From positions 186,001 through 250,000 of the forward strand of contig NZ_BILY01000003.1 of NCBI RefSeq assembly GCF_004000805.1: a stretch of DNA of 64,000 bases. Reading direction: 5' to 3'. How positions within the stretch are numbered: position 1 is the stretch's first letter; the number at the start of each line of letters is the position of its first letter. Below, in pieces: positions 26,323 through 35,344 of this stretch. The notes under the pieces are model-generated. The model ran no database searches. It had not been told where the DNA came from and saw nothing but the letters and a program-made list of their open reading frames with translations. The position numbers and the translations under genes are program-made. Origin of the DNA: Paenibacillus glycanilyticus NBRC 16618. Its GTDB lineage: Bacteria; Bacillota; Bacilli; Paenibacillales; Paenibacillaceae.

Positions 26323-26336
26323 TGTAAGCATTTTCA
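26323..26336. promoter_or_regulatory. cre-like site upstream of the first solute-binding protein
   Basis: TGTAAGCATTTTCA matches the CcpA consensus at 13 of 14 positions; the mismatch is in the central CG. It lies upstream of the CTACC element. Confidence 0.5.
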
Positions 26337-26425
26337 TTCATTCTTCCACCCTGTTCGCTCAAAATTCCAATATCTTTAGTCCTACTTAGATTATCGAGAA
26401 AAAACGACAGCCGTCAACAAAAAAA

Positions 26426-26449
26426 TAACCTCTGAATCATCAGAGGTTA
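26426..26449 (-). terminator. Terminator overlapping the isomerase stop codon
   Basis: Perfect 10-bp stem TAACCTCTGA / TCAGAGGTTA with ATCA loop. The first arm carries the last codons and TGA stop of the gene, and a T7 run follows on the minus strand. Confidence 0.9.
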
Positions 26450-27243
26450 TCGTTAAGCAATTGTCTGACATGGATTAAGCTCTTCATCACTTCATCGGAC
26501 GGATCATGATCCATCGGCTCATGCTCAATGGTCAAAGCGCCTTGATAGTGGATAGCTTTCAGGTGACTTATGACGTCCGCGATCGGAACGATGCCTTGTC
26601 CAAGCTCGCAAGAATCATGTTCTCCTGCTGCCGCTACATCCTTGAGATGAACATGTACAAGATGATCCTTCAGCTCCCATACGGCTTTAACCGGATCGTA
26701 ACCTTGCGTGGCGAACCAGCCCGTGTCTAGCGTTGAGCCTATCCACGGCGCGAAGCCTTCTATCTGGCTTAATACTTCCTGCGCGTTTTTCTCCGGGTGA
26801 TTCTCAATGCCGTACTTGATGCCATACTGCTTGCCCAGCTCATAGATGACCGGGGCGTTTGAAGCATGAAAGCCGTTTGCAAGCACGGGCGCGCCGATGG
26901 CTTTGGCCGTTTCATATACTTTCTTGATCTCTTCCTTGCCTGTATGCGGCGTGCGGAAGGAAGGCGTATAGGATACGACTTCCAGCTCGTAACGCTCCAA
27001 CAGACCTACCGCCGTTTTGATCATTTCCGGCGTAGCCTGAAGAGGATCCAGATGCGCAACCCATAATTCCAAAGCATTAAATCCCAGCCGCTTGATCCGA
27101 TAGAGCAGTTGTTCGAATTCATAAGCGAAGGAAGCGCTGTGGAACTTGCGGAAGGTTTCTTCCTGATAGGCCCCCCATTCCAGGCCTGGACGATATTGCA
27201 AAGCTTCAGCCACATAATTGGCTGTCATGAACGCCAGCTTCAT
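26440..27243 (-). CDS. Sugar phosphate isomerase/epimerase family protein (xylose isomerase-like TIM barrel)
   Basis: 267 residues, cytoplasmic. The segments FNALELWVAHLDPL, YGIENHPEKNAQE (metal-ligand Glu), STLDTGWFATQG and HVHLKDVAA, with ALTIEHEPMDH near the end, follow the AP-endonuclease-2/xylose-isomerase-like barrel layout with its divalent-metal Glu/Asp/His set. The start ATG overlaps the stop of the oxidoreductase upstream (ATGA at 27240-27243), so the two are translationally coupled. Such pairs interconvert or oxidise/epimerise unusual sugars through keto intermediates. The actual sugar is not predictable here. Last gene of the importer operon, with the terminator built into its final codons. 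Confidence 0.85.
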   Translation of the reverse strand: MKLAFMTANYVAEALQYRPGLEWGAYQEETFRKFHSASFAYEFEQLLYRIKRLGFNALELWVAHLDPLQATPEMIKTAVGLLERYELEVVSYTPSFRTPHTGKEEIKKVYETAKAIGAPVLANGFHASNAPVIYELGKQYGIKYGIENHPEKNAQEVLSQIEGFAPWIGSTLDTGWFATQGYDPVKAVWELKDHLVHVHLKDVAAAGEHDSCELGQGIVPIADVISHLKAIHYQGALTIEHEPMDHDPSDEVMKSLIHVRQLLNDNL

Positions 27244-28319
27244 CCCTCTACACCTCCCAGGTCTACCAGAGCAAGCTTGCCTTCACGCGCCGATTCATAA
27301 ACCGCTTCGATAATTGCCATGTTCACGAAACCGCTGTAAGCATTTGTTATTGGTTCTGCGTTCTGCTGAATGCAATCTGTAAAATGGCGGATCATGAGCG
27401 AGCGCGGGTCTTCCGCGCCTGGAGAAGGCGAAATGTCTATATCGCCCGTCCGGTTGAATTGTTCCAGAAGGAATTTGCCGGAATCTCCTTGAATGGCCAC
27501 TCCTCCCTCCGAGCCCATCAGATGCAGGAACGAACCATTATTCTCGGCAACCGTGTGAGCGGCCCAGCTCGCTTCCAGCTGCAAAGTTGCGCCGTTATCG
27601 AACCGGATCATCGCGGAAGCCAAATCCTCTACGTCAAAGCTGCCGTTCCAATTAGGCGTTCCCCAGGTCCCGATTCCTTTCTTCTTCTCGCCAAACTCCG
27701 AATAAGCAGCGGCGAAGACGGAAACCGGTTTGGGATTGCCCATCAAATAGATGGCCAGATCCAGCATATGAACGCCAACGTCGATAAGCGGTCCGCCGCC
27801 CGATAGCTTCTGCTGGGTGAACCAGGAGCCCCAGCCCGGAATGTTTTTTCTGCGGAACCAGCCGGTTTTGGCGTAATAGATCTGACCAAGAGCTCCTTTT
27901 TCCGACTGTTCCTTAACGGCCAAGGAAGCCGCATCCCAGCGCAATTGATGCGGGATCATGACCACTTTGCCGGATTCTTTTTGCGCTTTCACGATATTTC
28001 TGGCGCTTGCCGAATCAATGGCAAGCGGCTTCTCAATCAGGACATGCTTTCCTTCCCGCAAAGCTTGGATGACCAACGCTTCATGAAAGAGATTAGGCAC
28101 GGCGATAACGACCGCGTCAATCTGCTTGTCTTGCAGCAACGCGTCAATGCTCTCGTGAACGGTTGCGATTCGATATTGCTCCGCTACCAGGCGGGCTGCC
28201 GCGAGCTGCACGTCCGCAATAGCCGCAACCTCCGTATCCGGTTGCTGCTGGAAGTAAGAAGCATGTACTTTGCCAATTGTACCGGCTCCAATGATGCCTA
28301 CTCTTATTTTATGATTCAC
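27240..28319 (-). CDS. Gfo/Idh/MocA family NAD(P)-dependent sugar oxidoreductase
   Basis: 359 residues from GTG 28319, chosen because AGGAGG sits 7 nt upstream; the longer reading from 28343 has no ribosome site. The Rossmann motif is VGIIGAGTIGKVHA, and the catalytic-lysine block is HVLIEKPLAID. LSGGGPLIDVGVHMLDLAIY is the usual active-site helix with His. It lies in an operon between a permease gene and the isomerase-like gene, so it probably oxidises an imported monosaccharide or its derivative. Substrate unknown. Confidence 0.9.
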   Translation of the reverse strand: MNHKIRVGIIGAGTIGKVHASYFQQQPDTEVAAIADVQLAAARLVAEQYRIATVHESIDALLQDKQIDAVVIAVPNLFHEALVIQALREGKHVLIEKPLAIDSASARNIVKAQKESGKVVMIPHQLRWDAASLAVKEQSEKGALGQIYYAKTGWFRRKNIPGWGSWFTQQKLSGGGPLIDVGVHMLDLAIYLMGNPKPVSVFAAAYSEFGEKKKGIGTWGTPNWNGSFDVEDLASAMIRFDNGATLQLEASWAAHTVAENNGSFLHLMGSEGGVAIQGDSGKFLLEQFNRTGDIDISPSPGAEDPRSLMIRHFTDCIQQNAEPITNAYSGFVNMAIIEAVYESAREGKLALVDLGGVEG

Positions 28320-28343
28320 CTTGCATCCTCCTCTATCGTTCAA

Positions 28344-29234
28344 CTACTCTTTGACGGAACCCATCATAATGCCATGAATGAAGTAACGCTGCAGAAATGG
28401 ATAAATGGCAATAATCGGAACAAGCGACAGGATGATTTTTGCTGCATTAAGCGTCTTGTTGGAGACAAGGCTTGCTTCAATAATTTCTTGGCTTGTCATG
28501 CGCGACGGGTCAATCTGGATAAAGATGGACTGCAAATACGTTTGCAGCGGCATCATTCCGGGGTCGCGGATGAAGAGCAAGCCATTCAGATATTCGTTCC
28601 ATGTCCCTACGATGGTAAAGAGGGAAACGGTTGCAAGCACCGGCATCGAGAGCGGGAGGAAAATATGAAACAGCATTTGCCAAGGGTTTGCCCCGTCAAT
28701 GCCCGCGGATTCTTCCAGCTCCCTAGGAATGCTTCTGAAGAAATTGATAACAAGAATCGTGTTGTACACATTGACGATTCCAGGCAGAACAAGCGCAGCC
28801 ATTTTGTCAAACAACCCTAAATCGTTGACGATCATGTAGAAAGGAACAAGACCTCCGCTGAATAACATACAGAAGATTAGAAGCCACATAAACGGGTTCC
28901 GCAGCGGGAACTGTCTTGTATCTCGCGACAACGGGAACGCGAGCAATAGCGTGACAAGAAAACTACCGGCCGTTGTATAGACAACCCGTTCAACCGATAC
29001 CCATGCCGCTTTGAAGAACGCAGCATCCTTAAAGATGCTTACATAAGATTGGAACGTAATGTCCCGCGGAAAGATGGAGACCAGCCCCGCCTCTGCTTTG
29101 GCCTGCGCACTAAGCGAGACGGATAACGTATGAAGCATGGGCGCAATGGATAGCAGCATGACGATAAGCATAAGCAGATACACCATGTAATCAAATGCCG
29201 ATTTTGATTTCTTCTTCCGAATGGAAGCTATCAT
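28344..29234 (-). CDS. Carbohydrate ABC transporter permease (LplC/MalG type)
   Basis: 296 residues with six predicted membrane segments, the first at YMVYLLMLIVMLLSIAPM. The cytoplasmic EAA loop reads EESAGIDGANPWQ...FLPLSMP, the contact site for the ATPase. The C-terminus YFIHGIMMGSVKE is family-typical. RBS GAGGGAGGGAC before ATG 29234. It pairs with the permease ending at 29250 to form the membrane channel for the solute-binding lipoproteins. No ATPase gene is present in the window; an MsmX-type multitask ATPase encoded elsewhere is the likely partner. Confidence 0.93.
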   Translation of the reverse strand: MIASIRKKKSKSAFDYMVYLLMLIVMLLSIAPMLHTLSVSLSAQAKAEAGLVSIFPRDITFQSYVSIFKDAAFFKAAWVSVERVVYTTAGSFLVTLLLAFPLSRDTRQFPLRNPFMWLLIFCMLFSGGLVPFYMIVNDLGLFDKMAALVLPGIVNVYNTILVINFFRSIPRELEESAGIDGANPWQMLFHIFLPLSMPVLATVSLFTIVGTWNEYLNGLLFIRDPGMMPLQTYLQSIFIQIDPSRMTSQEIIEASLVSNKTLNAAKIILSLVPIIAIYPFLQRYFIHGIMMGSVKE

Positions 29235-29249
29235 TCGTTGTCCCTCCCT

Positions 29250-30143
29250 CTAAAAGATGCGATAGCCCGCAAATTTCGATGCCAGTTTGTAAGCCGTAGC
29301 GATCAAGAGCAAGCTGATGACGGATTTAAACAATCCGACGGCTGTACCCAATTCGTAGTTGACCTGTTCAAAGCCGATGCGATACACGTACGTATCGATG
29401 ATATCGCCCGTAGGTTCAACAACCGGGTTATACAAGTTGAAGACTTGGTCAAATCCGGCGTTCAGAACGCCTTGAAGACTTAATGTCGCGAGCAGAATGA
29501 CCGTTGTTGTAATACCCGGAAGGCTGATGTATCTGATTTTCTGCATGCGGGTAGCCCCGTCAATATCCGCGGCTTCATAAAGAGATGGATTAATATTCGT
29601 AAGAGCAGCCAGGTAGACGATTGCCGAGAACCCAAACTCTTTCCATACGTCGGTCACGACGAGAATCGGACGGAACCAGGTGTTGCTGCCGAGAAACAGA
29701 ATCGGGTCGTGCACGCCAAGATGACCGAGCATGACGTTAATCAGACCGTTCGCGCCCAAAATATCTTTAATGATTCCCGCGATAATAACCCAGGATAAGA
29801 AATGCGGGAGATACACGATCGTTTGCACCACTCGCTTGAAGAACATATGTCTGACTTCGTTCAGGAAGAGAGCGAATACAACAGGGACAATGAGACCCGT
29901 CACCATCTTGGAAATGGAAATAATCAACGTATTGCGTATCGCTTGCCAGCTTGCCTGGTTATGAAACATGTAACTGAAGTTCTCAAACCCGACTAAAGGA
30001 GAATGCCACATCCCTTTACCCGGATTAAAATGCTGGAATGCCATAATAATGCCGAACATGGGCGCAATGCTGAACACGGCAAGCAAAGCAAGGCCAGGAA
30101 TCAGCATGAGCAAGTAGTGATAGCTGTTTTTGGATAATCGCAT
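29250..30143 (-). CDS. Carbohydrate ABC transporter permease (LplB/MalF type)
   Basis: 297 residues with six membrane segments, starting with YHYLLMLIPGLALLAVFSIAPM. The EAA loop is YEAADIDGATRMQ...SLPGI. RBS GAGGGGGACCC before ATG 30143. The order binding protein - LplB-type - LplC-type is that of many oligosaccharide importers. It lies 70 bp after the binding-protein gene, with a hairpin in between. Confidence 0.93.
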   Translation of the reverse strand: MRLSKNSYHYLLMLIPGLALLAVFSIAPMFGIIMAFQHFNPGKGMWHSPLVGFENFSYMFHNQASWQAIRNTLIISISKMVTGLIVPVVFALFLNEVRHMFFKRVVQTIVYLPHFLSWVIIAGIIKDILGANGLINVMLGHLGVHDPILFLGSNTWFRPILVVTDVWKEFGFSAIVYLAALTNINPSLYEAADIDGATRMQKIRYISLPGITTTVILLATLSLQGVLNAGFDQVFNLYNPVVEPTGDIIDTYVYRIGFEQVNYELGTAVGLFKSVISLLLIATAYKLASKFAGYRIF

Positions 30144-30172
30144 GGGTCCCCCTCATTTCCCTGTCATTTTTA

Positions 30173-30206
30173 GAAATGGGCGCTAACTGCCGTTTGCGCC
30201 CATTTC
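30173..30206 (-). repeat. Intercistronic hairpin between binding-protein and permease genes
   Basis: 11-bp perfect stem GAAATGGGCGC / GCGCCCATTTC. Without a real T run it is more likely an mRNA-stabilising or partial-termination hairpin that raises binding-protein yield over permease. Confidence 0.6.
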
Positions 30207-30213
30207 TCTAGTC

Positions 30214-31962
30214 TTATTTGCGTTTGTCTAGCTCGGCCTGTACTTCTTGCGTAATTTGGCTGCCGCCTTGCGCATTCCATTGTTTCACGAAGGTGTCAAA
30301 GGAATCGATCGGCTGGGAGCCGATAATGATCTTCAGATAAGCTTGCTTCTGAAGCGATTGCAGATCCGCCCAGGATTTAACCATCGTAGGGGTCTGTCCG
30401 GCAAAAGCGTTTGGCGTAACTACAATATTGCCCTCGTTATCAATGACGGTTTTCATGGCATTGTTATAGGCCAGGAATCCGATCCGGTTGGCAATAGCCG
30501 TACCCAAAGCTTCCTTCGTCGGATTGCTTTTCAGCACATTTTCAAGCGGATTTTTCATTTCCACTTCAATTTGTTCAAAGCTTGAGATTTCCGTTGGAAG
30601 CAATATCGATTTGTCTGCCTTGCCAGCCATGATGTCATCGTATTTCTTCTGTTGGTTGTAGATCATGGCAGGCTCAACTACGGCAAGGTCCACGTATTGC
30701 GGATGCTGGGCAACGGATACCGTTCCGGCTTGCTCGTACTTCTCGTACGCATCCTGAAGCTCCGGAATCGTCTTGTCCTTGAATTCAGTCGAAAGATTGA
30801 TTAATTTCATAAGCAATTCCGGATGCTTAAAGCCCTTCTTCACAACCAGATAACCCGCCGGACTAGGATTTGAGCCCACATTCAGCTTCCCGTCGGCACT
30901 TAATAGCGGATACGCCTTCCAATCCGCGTTTGGATTGTTTTGCAGCGTGTTGCCAAGCGGATAATAAGGAGCATACCAAGCTTCAAATACCATGCCCGCT
31001 CGGCCGGAGCTCACGTCCTCCGTTGTTTTGCCGCCGTCCTTCAGACCGTATTCTTTATCCAGCGAGCCTTCCTTGTACATATCGCGCAGGACGGATAACG
31101 CGGCTTTGGCTTCCGGTTGAATGCCGCCGTACTTCACCTTGCCATCTTTGCCTTGAATCCAAGTCGCAGGGAATGCGTTCATCGCCCAATAAATAGAATC
31201 TAGCGTATGGAGGTCAAAAGCCGGGCTGTACATGCTGCTGCTTTGCGCAACGAGACCCAACGTATCTTGTTTGCCGTTGCCGTCCGGATCTTGGGTTGCG
31301 AAAGCTTTGGATATCGTCCGAACATCATCAATTGTCTTCGGTTCCGGCAAATTCAATTTCTTGCGCCAGTCTTCCCTAACCCAGACCAGCATGGGCTGTT
31401 CTTTTTCCATCCCGTATGGAATAGCCATCATTTTGCCGCCGAAATTCACGGTATTGAAAGCATATGGATTCTGAGCGTAACGATCCTTCACGGTTTGCGA
31501 TGCGTATTTCTCGTAGTAAGGCGTTACGTCCTCGATCATATCCCCTTCCACCAGCGTGTTCAGCATGCTGACAATGTTCTGGCCTTCAATGGCAAAGATG
31601 TCGGGAATGCGATTGCTCGCGATATCAAGAGACAGTTTCTTCGGGTATTGATCACCGTCGGACGGTGCCGTCCAGAGCAGCTTCCCTTTTACGTTTAGCG
31701 TCTTCTCCACATAATCCTGGAAGCTGTTCTTCTCGTAGCTTTCGCCCGCCGGGAACTTAGGATCCTGGTTGACGCTGCGGACAACGGTATAATCAACCGT
31801 CTCCTTGTAAGGAGCCATTGGATCCGCATTGTCGTCTACTACCGGGTTGTTCTTGTTCTCAGAGTTGCTTGATTCGTTCTTGCTCGAACTCGAACATGCC
31901 GCCGTTGCCATGATCATGCTGCATGCGATTACGACTGAGAGTATTTTCTTGCTGCGTTTCAC
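30214..31962 (-). CDS. ABC importer solute-binding lipoprotein (second paralogue)
   Basis: 582 residues from GTG 31962, preceded by AAAGGGGCAAGACGAAA and beginning VKRSKKILSVV like its paralogue; the upstream in-frame extension to 32136 has no signal sequence and is rejected. The lipobox is ATAAC. Sequence blocks PDIFAIEGQ, AIPYGMEKEQPMLVWVREDW and GRAGMVFEAWYAPYYPLG are shared almost verbatim with the protein at 24424-26202. It is the first gene of the operon binding protein - permease - permease - oxidoreductase - isomerase, and so delivers the ligand to these permeases. Differences cluster in the linker and in the region around DAYEKYEQAG, which could tune ligand choice. Confidence 0.93.
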   Translation of the reverse strand: MKRSKKILSVVIACSMIMATAACSSSSKNESSNSENKNNPVVDDNADPMAPYKETVDYTVVRSVNQDPKFPAGESYEKNSFQDYVEKTLNVKGKLLWTAPSDGDQYPKKLSLDIASNRIPDIFAIEGQNIVSMLNTLVEGDMIEDVTPYYEKYASQTVKDRYAQNPYAFNTVNFGGKMMAIPYGMEKEQPMLVWVREDWRKKLNLPEPKTIDDVRTISKAFATQDPDGNGKQDTLGLVAQSSSMYSPAFDLHTLDSIYWAMNAFPATWIQGKDGKVKYGGIQPEAKAALSVLRDMYKEGSLDKEYGLKDGGKTTEDVSSGRAGMVFEAWYAPYYPLGNTLQNNPNADWKAYPLLSADGKLNVGSNPSPAGYLVVKKGFKHPELLMKLINLSTEFKDKTIPELQDAYEKYEQAGTVSVAQHPQYVDLAVVEPAMIYNQQKKYDDIMAGKADKSILLPTEISSFEQIEVEMKNPLENVLKSNPTKEALGTAIANRIGFLAYNNAMKTVIDNEGNIVVTPNAFAGQTPTMVKSWADLQSLQKQAYLKIIIGSQPIDSFDTFVKQWNAQGGSQITQEVQAELDKRK

Positions 31963-32008
31963 TTTCGTCTTGCCCCTTTCGATGCTGTCCTTTCGTTCTT
32001 GCTCTCCT

Positions 32009-32062
32009 ATTTTACCAAGCAAGACGGAAATTCTACTCGTAGTTATGGTCGGGGGGCGGTAG
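32009..32062 (-). promoter_or_regulatory. Promoter with CTACC direct repeat (importer operon)
   Basis: Minus strand: CTACC at 32062-32058 and CTACG exactly 20 nt later, then -10 TAAAAT (32014-32009). The first CTACC is 48 nt from the -10, identical geometry to the GH52 promoter. Confidence 0.5.
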
Positions 32063-32152
32063 ATAACAGATTGCAGTTTATTTGTAAAATAACATTTCCG
32101 AATAAGCTCTTCGTTCATTTTTCCTACTTCGTTCACTCATTTGTCTATCCGG

Positions 32153-33511
32153 TTATTTGCGGTATTTCTCCCGGTATTCCTTCGGCAGCAGATTCCGGTG
32201 CTGCTTGAACACCTTGCTGAAATATTTCTCGTCCTGGAATCCGGATTGCTCCGCAACGGAATAAATGTATTCATTGGACGTGACGAGAAGCTCTTCGGCT
32301 TTGCGGATTCGCATTTCCGTTAACAGTTCATGGAACGACATGCCTACAATAGGACGGAAGCATTGGCCGAAATAGCTTCGGCTTAACGCAACCCTTTGCG
32401 CCACGTTTTCTTGATTCAGATTCTCGGATAATTCGTCATGGATAAGCAAAATGGCTTTATAGATCCCGATTGCCGTCTCTTCCGGGAAATTGCGCTGCTG
32501 CAGGAAAAGCCTCAGTTCGGTCAAGCTTTGCAGCAGCTCATGCCAATCCCATTGCTTCAGCATGGATCTATTTTCTACAAGCTCTGTCGGAGAGCCTTGA
32601 ATAACGGACAACGCCTTCAGAAATTTGCCGACTACATCGCTCATGTACGAGGAGTTTGGCTCTGCTTCTTCCACCAGCTGAATCCAGGTTTGATACAAGC
32701 CCATATCAAAGATCCAGTGCATGGAGTGAAACATTCGGTCGATCTTCTCAAGAGGTTCCATGCCTTTCGCCGGGCGGCTGACCGCGGGAATGAATCGCAA
32801 CGGGGATGGGAGATCTCGCCGGAAACGGTAAAAGACGCTTTCTTTCACTTGAGCGACCCAATCTTTCGTCGACATAAATTCCTTCTCCGGTGCCGTTTCG
32901 TATACAACGGGGATCCAGCTTTCGTATAATTGCTCTTCCTCCCAAAACTTATGAAGCGGTTTGACGTCGTAAATGCCATAGTCGGCAATGCGGAAGCAGC
33001 CTTGTTCGATAGGCATAATCGTAGGTGATGCCGGCCATGGAACCATATCCAGCTTCGCATGGGCTCGGGCCGGAACGACAATCAGCTCCGGGCACGATGA
33101 TTTATGAACAACCGCCTGTTGCCGGTGCCTGGTTCCATCGCTAATCCGTTTCTCGATTCTGGCTAATGCCTCTTCCATCTTGCCTTCTTCAATTTGCGTC
33201 TTCACCAAATAGTCAATCGCTCCGGCATGCATCGCGTCTACCACGTACCCGAAATCCTGATGGCAGGTCAGTACGACAATCCAGATATGGGGATACTGCT
33301 GCTGCACCTCTTTCATCAATTCAAAGCCCGACATTTTGGGCATCGTCAAATCCGTGATCAAAACCTCAATCGGCTGAGCCGCTAGCTGTTCCAATGCTTT
33401 TTGTCCATTCTCCGCTTCCCCGACAATGTCAAAGCCATATTCCTTCCATGGGACCGTCAAAATAAGCCCTTTTCTCACAAAATGCTCGTCGTCTACAATT
33501 AATGTTTTCAT
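32153..33511 (-). CDS. AraC-type response regulator (YesN-like)
   Basis: 452 residues. Receiver domain at residues 1-120: acidic pair in LIVDDEHFVRKG, phosphoacceptor Asp in VLITDLTMPKMSG, Thr/Lys region VVLTCHQDF and YLVKTQ. The middle (about 130-340) is unassigned and poorly conserved. The C-terminal about 100 residues are two helix-turn-helix units (NVAQRVALSRSYFGQCFR, SVAEQSGFQDEKYFSKVFKQH). Its ATG overlaps the kinase stop (ATGA 33508-33511), with AAGGAGG upstream. It should bind DNA as a dimer on direct repeats and activate nearby sugar genes; the CTACC repeats starting immediately downstream at 32062 are its natural candidate site. Confidence 0.93.
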   Translation of the reverse strand: MKTLIVDDEHFVRKGLILTVPWKEYGFDIVGEAENGQKALEQLAAQPIEVLITDLTMPKMSGFELMKEVQQQYPHIWIVVLTCHQDFGYVVDAMHAGAIDYLVKTQIEEGKMEEALARIEKRISDGTRHRQQAVVHKSSCPELIVVPARAHAKLDMVPWPASPTIMPIEQGCFRIADYGIYDVKPLHKFWEEEQLYESWIPVVYETAPEKEFMSTKDWVAQVKESVFYRFRRDLPSPLRFIPAVSRPAKGMEPLEKIDRMFHSMHWIFDMGLYQTWIQLVEEAEPNSSYMSDVVGKFLKALSVIQGSPTELVENRSMLKQWDWHELLQSLTELRLFLQQRNFPEETAIGIYKAILLIHDELSENLNQENVAQRVALSRSYFGQCFRPIVGMSFHELLTEMRIRKAEELLVTSNEYIYSVAEQSGFQDEKYFSKVFKQHRNLLPKEYREKYRK

Positions 33512-35256
33512 TGAACAGCCTCCTTGTCCAGAATCGGAAGACGGATTCTTATAATCGTCCCCACGCCAATCTCACTCGTTATTTCGAATACATGCTCTTC
33601 GCCGAAATATTCCCGGATCATATGGTTTACGAATTTAAGGCCAATTCCCATTCCGCTCTTCCGCTTCTCGTTATCCGAGTACAGCAGTCTTTGAATCGTA
33701 GCGGGATCCATTCCCTGCCCGTTATCTTCGACCTCAATCATGAAAGAGGTTTCGTTTTCTTTGAACACGCGTACCGTAATTTGCCCGTTATCGTCCACAA
33801 ACGCATGATACATCGCATTTTCTACCAAAGGCTGGATCAGGAACCGGATAATCGGCAGCTCCTCCGTATCCGGATCAATCTCGAATGCGACGTGGAAGTG
33901 ATGATTGTAACGAATTTTCTGCAGCGCCACGTAATCCTTAAGCGCGGATATCTCTTCCCGGAGATGGACGATTTCTCCTTCTTTCCCCAAGTTATAATGC
34001 AAAATCCGGGAGAAAATAGAGACCAAATTCACGATTTCCTCCTGCTTGTGCATTCTTGCGATCCATTGAATCGTGTTCAGCGTGTTATGAATGAAATGCG
34101 GGTTAATTTGATACTTCAGCTTCTGCACTTCCAGCTTCCTCTTATTCTTCTCCTTCTCTTCCACTTCAACGATTAGATCCCGGATTCGGGTCCTCATCAG
34201 GTAGAACCGGTCCACCACTTCGTCGAATTCGATAATGTTCATGGGGACGTAGGGACGGTCGAACTGAAGATCGGTTGTCTGTTTAATTTCTTCCTTAAGC
34301 AAGCTCAGCTTCTGATTGATAAACCGCCAGGTCATCCAGGCCAGCAGAAGACAGATGATTAATGAACCAACCGCAATTAACCCGTAACGGATGGACCAGG
34401 AAATAATTTCGTCGGATAAATCTCTTTTGTTCACGACCGCGACGATCGACCAGTTGCCTTCGCCGCGCTGCACGAACAGTTTTTTTCCATTATCGTTAAT
34501 TACCTGGCTGGATGAGCCGGATAATGACATTTCGGAGTTAATGGGATACGTATCCTTTAAATCGCTGTACAAAATTTTGTTCGTTGAATCAAGAATGAGG
34601 TAGTTCACGTTAAAGCCAAAGGCGTCTTTCGGAAACAAGTCTTGAACGACTTTGAAGTTGGTTTCGATATAGACATAAGTTTTGGGCAGGTTCCGGTTGC
34701 CCGTCATCTCCTGAACAATCGAGAATACAATGTTGTCGCTGTACAAATAAATGCTCGGATGTGGCCCTTGATATAAAGTAAGCGGGTCCGTGAACAAGGT
34801 TGGATATTCCATGGGATCTACGTTTTTCTTGAGCAGCATCGTTTGGAACAGATTCATCTGCTGCTCCGGAATGAAATAATACATCGGGCCAAGGCCTTGG
34901 TTCGCATAGCTGATTAACGTAAGCCGCGATTCAATGTCGCTTTGAATTTCCGATTTCAGGTTGTTCGGGATGGTTGGATTCATGTATTGTTCCAGACGTT
35001 TGCCAATATCCCCGTCCAGAGTAAGCTGCCGCGAGGCATAGCCCAGATTATCAAGGGAAGACTGCATCGAATGCTCGATCTCCTTCATCCGGCTCTGTAC
35101 GCCCTTCTCGATGTTATTCTGCAAGATGGAATAAATCGAGTAATAGGAAATGCTGCCGATCAGCAGAATCGGAATGAGAAGATTGAGCGTCATGACGCTT
35201 CCTAATTTAAACATTAATGTATTGGTCCGTACAATTCTCGCTAATCCTTTTACCAT
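33508..35256 (-). CDS. Sensor histidine kinase (YesM-like)
   Basis: 582 residues from ATG 35256 (GGGGGATTAGG upstream); the longer reading to 35322 is unsupported. Membrane helix 1 is at about residues 15-40 (MTLNLLIPILLIGSISYY), an extracytoplasmic sensor follows, and helix 2 is at about 293-312 (GLIAVGSLIICLLLAWMTW), then HAMP. The phosphoacceptor box YQINPHFIHNTLN and the ATP-binding blocks EDNGQGMDP and GMGIGLKFVN mark the LytS/YesM class. It is immediately followed by and overlaps its regulator. Probably senses an extracellular oligosaccharide, perhaps together with the lipoproteins nearby. Confidence 0.93.
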   Translation of the reverse strand: MVKGLARIVRTNTLMFKLGSVMTLNLLIPILLIGSISYYSIYSILQNNIEKGVQSRMKEIEHSMQSSLDNLGYASRQLTLDGDIGKRLEQYMNPTIPNNLKSEIQSDIESRLTLISYANQGLGPMYYFIPEQQMNLFQTMLLKKNVDPMEYPTLFTDPLTLYQGPHPSIYLYSDNIVFSIVQEMTGNRNLPKTYVYIETNFKVVQDLFPKDAFGFNVNYLILDSTNKILYSDLKDTYPINSEMSLSGSSSQVINDNGKKLFVQRGEGNWSIVAVVNKRDLSDEIISWSIRYGLIAVGSLIICLLLAWMTWRFINQKLSLLKEEIKQTTDLQFDRPYVPMNIIEFDEVVDRFYLMRTRIRDLIVEVEEKEKNKRKLEVQKLKYQINPHFIHNTLNTIQWIARMHKQEEIVNLVSIFSRILHYNLGKEGEIVHLREEISALKDYVALQKIRYNHHFHVAFEIDPDTEELPIIRFLIQPLVENAMYHAFVDDNGQITVRVFKENETSFMIEVEDNGQGMDPATIQRLLYSDNEKRKSGMGIGLKFVNHMIREYFGEEHVFEITSEIGVGTIIRIRLPILDKEAVQ

Positions 35257-35285
35257 CCTAATCCCCCGCTGCTCTGTATAGGAAA

Positions 35286-35314
35286 AGGACGCCCCCGCTC
35301 GCGGGAGACATCCT
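35286..35314 (-). terminator. Terminator of the GH63-like gene
   Basis: Imperfect GC-rich stem (AGGACGCCCCCGC with GCGGGAGACATCCT) 30 nt after the stop, followed by TTTTCC on the minus strand. Confidence 0.65.
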
Positions 35315-35344
35315 ATGTTCATGTTACCATTATAAGTTTATTAA

